Shown: positions 33,015 through 36,604 of the stretch, piece after piece
Layout: each line of letters opens with the position of its first letter
How positions within the stretch are numbered: the stretch's first letter is position 1
DNA from: an uncultured Bacteroidales bacterium
GTDB lineage: Bacteria > Bacteroidota > Bacteroidia > Bacteroidales > Paludibacteraceae
Reading direction: 5' to 3'
NCBI GenBank assembly: GCA_946403215.1
Contig: CAMIZG010000017.1
Coordinates: forward strand, 1-36,604
Length of the DNA stretch: 36,604 nt
Program-made: the position numbers and the translations under genes
Notes under the pieces: generated by a model
The model's input: the letters and a program-made list of their open reading frames with translations, nothing else
Databases searched by the model: none
Told to the model about the DNA's origin: nothing

Positions 33015-33946
33015 CAGTTATTGTCTGGCCATTGCCGATTTAACTCTTCCACCTCTACCAAATGGTTGACAATGGCATAGATGGTTAGTCCGGCCGTAGA
33101 ATGGATATTCAACTTGCGCGCAATGTTCTTTCTGTGCGACACTACAGTGTGCAACGACAGGTGCAGCTGATCGGCAATCTCTTTGTTTATCAACCCTTGT
33201 ACCACCAGTGTCAGCACTTCTTTTTCGCGTTCACTCAGTTCTTCCTGCTGCTTTGGGCTTTCGGACTTTGATTTGCGATTGTTTGCTTGCTCTTTCTGTT
33301 TTTGTATCGCAGGACGAAGAATGTCATCCTCGATGCCACAATGCATCTTGAGCTCTTCCTCTGTCTGGTATATGCCCAGTAGCACCGTGGTCATCAGCTC
33401 GTTGGCAAAAGGATAACTCGGGTGGGATGGGTAGTATTTAACGATCAGATTAACCAGTTCGTGCAGTTTTTGTGTTATGTGCTGGTCGTCGGTCGCATGT
33501 ACTTCCAACCGCCCCTCGTCCTCATGCTCAATGTGGGTGCGTATTTCTTGCACATATTCATCATAGTAGCGGAGGATGAGCAGAGGAATCTGGTTGGTCG
33601 TGTCCGTCGGGTCGATAGCTTCTATGAGTTGACGCCTCAGACGGGGCAACTGGAACTCCAGGAAATACGCATGTGCATTCCTTAGGTACTTCTGCAAGGT
33701 AGGCAGATCAATCTCCGTGCGTTCGATCATGGTATCACATACGCGATCATCGCTGCGTACATTGTTCACTATAGCCAAAAAGGTCGGCGTGTGGATGCCA
33801 TTTTCCTCACACACCGATTCTATAGTCTTGTCGCCTACACCCATAGGGATACCAAAGCGGCTTACGATCTGCATCGCGCGCTTATCGCGAGATAATAACT
33901 CGCTCATTTTATCTATGCCTCTGTAAATCATGACTCCCGTTTGCAT
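33014..33946 (-). CDS. Hemerythrin-like sensor fused to a LuxR-type DNA-binding domain
   Basis: A 310-aa putative redox or metal-sensing regulator. Residues about 20-55 (AMQIVSRFGIPMGVGDKTIESVCEEN) resemble the DUF542/ScdA-type start of iron-sulfur repair proteins. Residues about 85-230 look like a hemerythrin domain: NAHAYFLEFQLPRL, a THIEHEDE motif and HCGIEDDILRP, giving His/Glu/Asp ligands for a di-iron site. About 245-305 is a LuxR/GerE helix-turn-helix (SEREKEVLTLVVQGLINKE...LSLHTVVSHRKNIARKLN). The start at 33946 lies about 35 nt from the predicted +1; ATG 33931 and 33907 are alternatives. It heads the operon and probably autoregulates; the ligand is inferred. Confidence 0.88.
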   Translation of the reverse strand: MQTGVMIYRGIDKMSELLSRDKRAMQIVSRFGIPMGVGDKTIESVCEENGIHTPTFLAIVNNVRSDDRVCDTMIERTEIDLPTLQKYLRNAHAYFLEFQLPRLRRQLIEAIDPTDTTNQIPLLILRYYDEYVQEIRTHIEHEDEGRLEVHATDDQHITQKLHELVNLIVKYYPSHPSYPFANELMTTVLLGIYQTEEELKMHCGIEDDILRPAIQKQKEQANNRKSKSESPKQQEELSEREKEVLTLVVQGLINKEIADQLHLSLHTVVSHRKNIARKLNIHSTAGLTIYAIVNHLVEVEELNRQWPDNN

Positions 33947-33987
33947 ATATACATGCGCTCACATACGTGTGCATACTTTTTAACCCG

Positions 33988-34019
33988 CAAAGATACAAAA
34001 AATAATTGACTTTTGCAAA
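33988..34019 (-). promoter_or_regulatory. Promoter of the nine-gene minus-strand operon
   Basis: On the minus strand TTTG (34019-34016), 20 nt, TATCTTTG (33995-33988): full consensus. The leader 33980-33947 is rich in alternating CATGTAT/CACACGTATGTG words that can form dyads (e.g. CACATACGTGTG near 33961). Confidence 0.88.
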
Positions 34020-34101
34020 TTTTTGAGAAAAAATCTTCAGAATAGGGTAATAATTGTTTTCTCTTTCGTAAAATAGTGCGTTACGGGGACGAATACAATA
34101 A

Positions 34102-34127
34102 AGGAGCAACCAATAGAGGCTGCTCCT
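34102..34127 (-). terminator. Terminator of the symporter-barrel operon
   Basis: AGGAGCAACC (34102-34111) pairs with GGCTGCTCCT (34118-34127, one G-U) around a 6-nt loop. Read on the minus strand the stem is followed by a short TTTATTG run. It lies about 22 nt after the stop of the barrel protein gene. Confidence 0.8.
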
Positions 34128-34149
34128 GAATGATTGCGAGGAAAGCACA

Positions 34150-35556
34150 TTAGAAGTTATACTTCGTCATCAATTGTACACGGTGGTTGGTTACCCAGTG
34201 CAGACCACTGTCAGCCAAACCATTAGTGCCAAGGTCGCCTTTGCCGTACTGCACCGACGTTATCTCGTACTCGCAGCCGAGCTGGAACTTGCCAACGGTA
34301 TAGAGCAGGGTGGGCGTGATGCGGTACATCTGGTTCATATTCAGCGCACGAGGCATGAAGAGCTCCTCTTTGCCGATCTTGCCGTCACCGTTCATATCAA
34401 CCAGCGGTTGCACAGTACCCAGATTGCGCACGTAACCCGCAAACAGGATACCTTGCAACTTCTGCGGATGTTTATCCTCCTGCTGTCCGACCTTTCCGCC
34501 GTACACGATACTCAGCCACGATGAACTGTTCTGCATGGGCGTGTACTCGAACGAACCATCGCTGTTAACACCGCAAATGCCGTAGCCGCTGTTCAGGTTC
34601 ATGTGTTCACCTGCCTGAGCGAAGATGGTCTTGGCTTTGATCGAGAAGTCACCCTGTTTGTATTGCAGATAGAGGTATGGTGAGACGGTAGTTATACGGT
34701 CTTTTACGAGTATATCCGTGCCGGACGCATCCTTGCCTATATGACGGGGCTTGATGCTCAGTACGTCAGCACCGGCGCGCATCAAGAATCCCTTGGTATG
34801 AACCGACAGACCGAGGTAAGCCTCGGGGGTCTTGCTGTATGCTATATACTCGGCTGACTGACCTTCAGGACCGGTGGAGTTATACTGCATCTGCCAAATA
34901 GCGGCCCCCGTCAAGGTGACGTACTGTCCCAGACGCGCATCCATCTTCACTTGGGGAGTACGGCTGAACGGACCAAACGGCGCGCCTGAGTTCAATGCTA
35001 TTGCATCGCTCAGGTCTGCAGCCACAGGATGCCAGGCTTGACCAATCAACAGATCTACACGAGCAAAATCCTTATCGTTCATCCGCAAACTGTCCCAAGC
35101 CATGGTCAGATAAGCCTGTCGCAAACGGAACTGCGCTGTACCCGAGAGCTTGTGCGTCTGTGCTCCAACGCTATTGATGCCGGCATAGAAGTCGGCCTCA
35201 ATCTTTGCTCCGAACTCCGTGCTGCGCCATTTGTAGTCGACGATATTCAGACCAACGCGCGTTGTCAGCGACAGGAAACGGAAAGTGCTGATGGCATTCA
35301 AGTCATCGCCATAGGCGTTGAGTTTCTCGTCTTTAGGCTGATAATTATACAAGTCACCCGTGCCCGATATACTCTCGCGGCTGTCAAATGCAAAGTAGTT
35401 GCGGATAAATCCGTAAGGTTTGAAGTGTTGCTTCAGATGCGACTTAACCGCCTCTTTCTTCTCCAGCTTAGCATCCTGGGGCTTGCTCACTTCCTGCGCA
35501 ATTACATGCGTGCAAAGCATAGAGAACAAAATAATTATGCTTAATACTCGTTTCAT
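34150..35556 (-). CDS. Outer membrane beta-barrel (porin-like) protein with an EF-hand-like loop
   Basis: A 468-aa outer membrane protein with a signal peptide (MKRVLSIIILFSMLCTHVIAQ). After a short charged linker (KPQDAKLEKKEAVKSHLKQH) it has regular amphipathic strands and ends in VTNHRVQLMTKYNF, a proper terminal strand with a final Phe. The fold looks like the Bacteroidota porin-like group related to DcaP. Residues 387-399, DMNGDGKIGKEEL, match an EF-hand calcium loop (D-x-N-x-D-G-x-I-x-x-x-E). It follows the DASS symporter by 26 nt, suggesting a joint outer and inner membrane uptake route for an organic anion or sulfate. Confidence 0.82.
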   Translation of the reverse strand: MKRVLSIIILFSMLCTHVIAQEVSKPQDAKLEKKEAVKSHLKQHFKPYGFIRNYFAFDSRESISGTGDLYNYQPKDEKLNAYGDDLNAISTFRFLSLTTRVGLNIVDYKWRSTEFGAKIEADFYAGINSVGAQTHKLSGTAQFRLRQAYLTMAWDSLRMNDKDFARVDLLIGQAWHPVAADLSDAIALNSGAPFGPFSRTPQVKMDARLGQYVTLTGAAIWQMQYNSTGPEGQSAEYIAYSKTPEAYLGLSVHTKGFLMRAGADVLSIKPRHIGKDASGTDILVKDRITTVSPYLYLQYKQGDFSIKAKTIFAQAGEHMNLNSGYGICGVNSDGSFEYTPMQNSSSWLSIVYGGKVGQQEDKHPQKLQGILFAGYVRNLGTVQPLVDMNGDGKIGKEELFMPRALNMNQMYRITPTLLYTVGKFQLGCEYEITSVQYGKGDLGTNGLADSGLHWVTNHRVQLMTKYNF

Positions 35557-35582
35557 CGTAATCTGTAATCTTTAATTCATTA

Positions 35583-36604
35583 TTACGCAAACGGGAACAT
35601 AAACAATACGGCATAAGCAATTGCTATACCTACCAAGCCTAAGATCAGTCCTACTTTGGCCATGTCGTTGGTCTTGATCAAACCGGTCGAACAAGCGATA
35701 GCATTCGGTGGTGTAGAGATCGGAAGCAGCATAGCGAACGAAGTAGAAGCCGCTACGCAAACCAGCAGGGTAGTCACGCCGCCGAATGCGCCTAACTGCT
35801 CACTCATGGCTGTACCAACAACGGCCAGAATAGGCACAAGCAGGTTAGCAGCCGACGAGTTGGCGATGAAGTTCGAGAGCAGCCAGCCTAACAAGCCTGC
35901 AATGATTAACACAGCAATAGCTGACCACGATGCAAACGGGATAGATTCCACCAGCGCAGCTGCCAGCCCCGTCTTGTTCAGAGCCGTACCGATAGCAAAA
36001 CCACCGGCCACCATCCACAATACGTGCCAGTCGATCTTCTCAAAATCTTCGCGTTTGAAGATGCCTACCAGCGAGAACACAGCAAACGGGATAAGCGCTA
36101 CCACATTCGAGTTCAGGTGAGTCAACTCACCGGTCATCCAGAGTAAGATAGTGCAAATGAACGTGATGGTCACAACCCAGAACTCCCAGCCGATCTGATG
36201 GTTCTCATTCGGCTCAATCACGATCTTCACGTCCTTTGCCTTGAACGGGAACAGGAACATCAGCAGCCACCATGCGAACAGGATCATGATGATCACCACC
36301 GGCACCATTCGTATCATCCATGCGCCGAAACCGATATTGATATCCATGGCCGACAACTGACCGATTGCGATGGCGTTAGGAGGGGTGCCGATAGGCGTAC
36401 CCAGTCCGCCGATGTTGGCGGCAATAGGGATAGCCATGGCCAGACTAACACGCCCGCCACCGTCTGCGGGCAGGGTGCGCAGCACAGGAGCCAGGAAAGC
36501 AAGCATCATCGCTGCCGTAGCCGTGTTACTCATGAACATCGACATCACACTGATGAGCGTCAGGAAGCCGAGCAATACCCATTTGGGGTTCGTGCCGAAA
36601 GGCT
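35583..36604 (-). CDS. DASS-family anion:Na+ symporter (partial, N-terminus outside the window)
   Basis: About 340 C-terminal residues of a divalent-anion:sodium symporter (dicarboxylate or sulfate). The frame stays open to the window edge at 36604 (...PFGTNPKWVLLGFL upstream of the first listed Met-like codon, a TTG), so the start is missing. The two family signatures are visible: SNTATAAMMLAFLAPV with TPPNAIA, and NFIANSSAANLLVPI with STPPNAIA in the inverted second half; the second reads NSS instead of SNT. About nine to ten hydrophobic helices are present. It is followed by the barrel gene after 26 nt. Confidence 0.94.
   Translation of the reverse strand, partial: PFGTNPKWVLLGFLTLISVMSMFMSNTATAAMMLAFLAPVLRTLPADGGGRVSLAMAIPIAANIGGLGTPIGTPPNAIAIGQLSAMDINIGFGAWMIRMVPVVIIMILFAWWLLMFLFPFKAKDVKIVIEPNENHQIGWEFWVVTITFICTILLWMTGELTHLNSNVVALIPFAVFSLVGIFKREDFEKIDWHVLWMVAGGFAIGTALNKTGLAAALVESIPFASWSAIAVLIIAGLLGWLLSNFIANSSAANLLVPILAVVGTAMSEQLGAFGGVTTLLVCVAASTSFAMLLPISTPPNAIACSTGLIKTNDMAKVGLILGLVGIAIAYAVLFMFPFA

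Noticed and set aside
36314..36502. Other open frames within the DASS symporter
   Set aside because: They are out of frame with the clear SNT and TPPNAIA motifs of the symporter.

Overview
The window reads as chromosome of an uncultured or gut/rumen-type member of Bacteroidales (Bacteroidota). The evidence is the promoter grammar (TTTG, about 20 nt, then TAnnTTTG, seen at six or seven sites), the lack of Shine-Dalgarno-type leaders, order-specific families (DUF2764, PorD/DUF4835, DUF4831, the small 'SQDR' membrane protein, Wzi-like barrels) and a C-terminal tail resembling type IX secretion (T9SS) sorting tails. I cannot fix the family or genus. No mobile elements, CRISPR or rRNA are visible.

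Region 1 (1-10270, + strand) is a V-type (A/V) ATPase operon: E, DUF2764, A, [secreted M6-like metalloprotease], B, D, I, K. A protease gene with a signal peptide sits between the two head subunits, in an ATGA overlap with A and 22 nt before B. The proteolipid keeps the residues that bind Na+ in Enterococcus NtpK, so the machine is probably Na+-coupled. The non-overlapping spacers hold inverted repeats, and the leader holds three copies of a decamer. A bidirectional terminator separates the operon from a convergent tRNA-Gly(CCC) gene.

Region 2 (10522-21164, + strand) is a 12-gene co-directional envelope-biogenesis block: amidase with SPOR-like tail, MlaD-type lipid transfer protein, a divergent FolD, two paralogous polysaccharide-export ABC permeases without an ATPase, a small membrane protein, OmpH/Skp chaperone, Wzi-like barrel, CdsA, an acidic small protein, an LpxL-type acyltransferase and a GT2 glycosyltransferase. 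It ends at a strong terminator.

Region 3 (21165-23160, + strand) is sparse: a gene-poor AT-rich stretch, an XRE-type regulator whose promoter is followed by a near-perfect 26-bp palindrome, a small lipoprotein with a long leader and strong terminator, and then a promoter-like site followed by about 260 nt without an ORF but with a long-range helix. That last stretch is a candidate unrecognised non-coding RNA.

Region 4 (34019-23118, - strand) is a nine-gene polycistron read from one promoter: a hemerythrin-like/LuxR regulator, TilS (short form), AroE, DUF4831, PorD, RecN, RarA, HemW and PBP1A. Gaps are minimal and several genes overlap.

Region 5 (36604-34102, - strand) holds the 3' part of a DASS-family anion:Na+ symporter followed by an outer-membrane barrel with an EF-hand-like loop. 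This suggests a paired outer/inner membrane uptake route. A Na+ symporter and a probably Na+-coupled V-ATPase in one window fit a sodium-based economy, but this is inference.
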